Assembly: GCA_947175715.1 (NCBI GenBank)
Contig: CAMWOD010000060.1
Coordinates: 1-6,632, forward strand
DNA length: 6,632 nt
Origin: an uncultured Porphyromonadaceae bacterium
Lineage (GTDB): Bacteria; Bacteroidota; Bacteroidia; Bacteroidales; Muribaculaceae
Direction of reading: 5' to 3'
Shown here: one piece after another, positions 5,722 to 6,632 of the stretch
How the letters are laid out: each line of letters starts with the position of its first letter
Position numbering within the stretch: the first letter of the stretch is position 1
Notes under the pieces: generated by a model
Told to the model about the DNA's origin: nothing
What the model saw: the letters and a program-made list of their open reading frames with translations, nothing else
Databases searched by the model: none
Made by a program: the position numbers and the translations under genes

Positions 5722-6632
5722 TTAAGGAAAGAGCGTTTCTGTTAATCGGATTTTATCTTTGATAGGAAGGTTGAGAATGTCTTGCTTCATCATGTCGGAA
5801 TATAAATCCATATTTGGCCGAATAAATTTTCTATGACGTTTTTCATTTATAAGCGCCGAGACTTCAATATATCCTTTTGTATTGATTGAGATGGAAAAGT
5901 TCTCTATAGTTCTACCATATTTGTCAGAAAACGAGTTGTGAGCATCATGCTCTTTCTCAATATATCCAAACTTTGTCAGACTTTCATTTAAAGTTTTCTG
6001 TATGATGCCACGCCACGGTTGGGTAATGCCACATTCGGTAGCGTATTTGTCAAAACCTTTGATGGCCTCTGCAACTCGGTTTATCATTGCGTTGGCATTT
6101 TTAATTCCGTTTTGTCTTGCAAAATCGAGTAAGTCAGCTTTAGTAATGTCGCTTGTTTTGCCTCCGATACTCAATCTGCGCTCAATGTTGGGCCCGGTTC
6201 CGTTGGTGTTGAAGATGAATGTCTTATCGTAAGCCGGTGCAAGGTGCCACTCGCCATTCTCCTCGAGGAGGAATGCGAAGTTTTTGTTATGATCATCGGT
6301 ATTGTTGGCCATAACATTAAATACCATACGGCAGAAAAGTTGCTCAATCACTGACTCTGAAATCGAAAGTTCTCGACAGGTTGCTACCAGGTCTTCGTAA
6401 CTGCGCGCTTCGGGATTCATTGCTGACAAAGTCTGCACGTGAATCTTCTTCCCATCGACCCTGTCAAATCGTTTAGTGAGAAAATGGTTAATGCCATCCG
6501 CCGGTAATAATTTACATTCTTCCATCACGATTCCTGCAGCGACTGCCATTTGATAATAAGTAAACTCAATTTCAGCGATCGGCATGGAGCTATCTCCAAA
6601 TTTAAGAATATAGTAGTCATATCCCTCTAGCC
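5722..6632 (-). CDS. HipA-family serine/threonine kinase (toxin-like), 5'-partial, with unrecognised C-terminal extension
   Basis: The frame stays open through the right edge, so the start lies outside. An ATG at 6585 is internal, because the 15 codons before it read LEGYDYYILKFGDSS, the conserved ATP-lysine strand (Lys in LKF). Counting from Met 6585, the HipA kinase core shows TKRFDR (37-42), an SYEDL activation-segment region (62-66), the catalytic loop NNTDDHNKN (94-102) with Asp97 and Asn102, and the metal-binding APAYD (116-120). HipA kinases phosphorylate targets such as aminoacyl-tRNA synthetases and are usually held by a DNA-binding HipB partner; any partner would lie beyond the right edge. 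After about residue 207 comes an ~80-residue tail (GYIEKEHD... to TETLFP) that I do not recognise. Its DNA is near 30-35% GC against about 45-50% in the core. No frameshift is seen. Toxin activity or a hipBST-type arrangement cannot be judged from this fragment. Confidence 0.88.
   Translation of the reverse strand, partial: LEGYDYYILKFGDSSMPIAEIEFTYYQMAVAAGIVMEECKLLPADGINHFLTKRFDRVDGKKIHVQTLSAMNPEARSYEDLVATCRELSISESVIEQLFCRMVFNVMANNTDDHNKNFAFLLEENGEWHLAPAYDKTFIFNTNGTGPNIERRLSIGGKTSDITKADLLDFARQNGIKNANAMINRVAEAIKGFDKYATECGITQPWRGIIQKTLNESLTKFGYIEKEHDAHNSFSDKYGRTIENFSISINTKGYIEVSALINEKRHRKFIRPNMDLYSDMMKQDILNLPIKDKIRLTETLFP

Noticed and set aside
1..6632. tRNA, rRNA, riboswitch, CRISPR, IS element or phage attachment site
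   Set aside because: No cloverleaf, repeat-spacer array, transposase, integrase or conserved RNA motif was seen on either strand; coding density leaves little room for them.

Overview
The window looks like a piece of a Bacteroidales chromosome, and a gut Muribaculaceae- or Bacteroides-like lineage fits best. The reasons are moderate GC (roughly half over most of the window), protein families common in that order, and several starts with little or no Shine-Dalgarno (SD) sequence. No rRNA or other taxonomic marker is present, so this is an inference. I found no tRNA, rRNA, CRISPR array, insertion sequence or integrase.

Left half, + strand (1-3729): four co-directional, tightly packed genes. 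The first is a Sel1-repeat protein whose 5' end lies outside the window; the visible N-terminus looks like the end of a signal peptide. Then come a free-standing NRPS/DltA-type amino-acid adenylation enzyme, a GNAT acetyltransferase and a cytosolic Fes/IroE-like alpha/beta-hydrolase. The last three overlap (TGATG, then a 17-base overlap), so they are probably translated together. No carrier protein, condensation domain or thioesterase is in the window. The enzyme set suggests activation of an amino acid, acyl transfer, and hydrolysis of an ester or amide product. The product is unknown.

Centre (3730-3807): a convergent junction holding a perfect 13-bp inverted repeat, probably a shared terminator.

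Right half, - strand (5611 down to 3808): a compact three-gene unit, marR - frnE-like dsbA - metallo-beta-lactamase (glyoxalase II-like). It is headed by a 20-bp inverted repeat placed as an autoregulatory operator. The regulator has a cysteine near its N-terminus at about the place of the OhrR sensing cysteine. The DsbA-like protein carries CPYC plus a C-terminal CX4C pair. Together they read as a thiol/electrophile-stress operon.

Right edge (6632 down to 5722, - strand): a HipA-family Ser/Thr kinase, cut off at its 5' end by the window edge. Its kinase core has normal base composition, but about 80 C-terminal residues are encoded by markedly AT-rich DNA and are not recognised.

The two most interesting items are the adenylation-GNAT-esterase operon, whose adenylation pocket has two acidic residues, and the HipA kinase with its compositionally distinct tail. 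Neither is proven to be a new system from this window alone.
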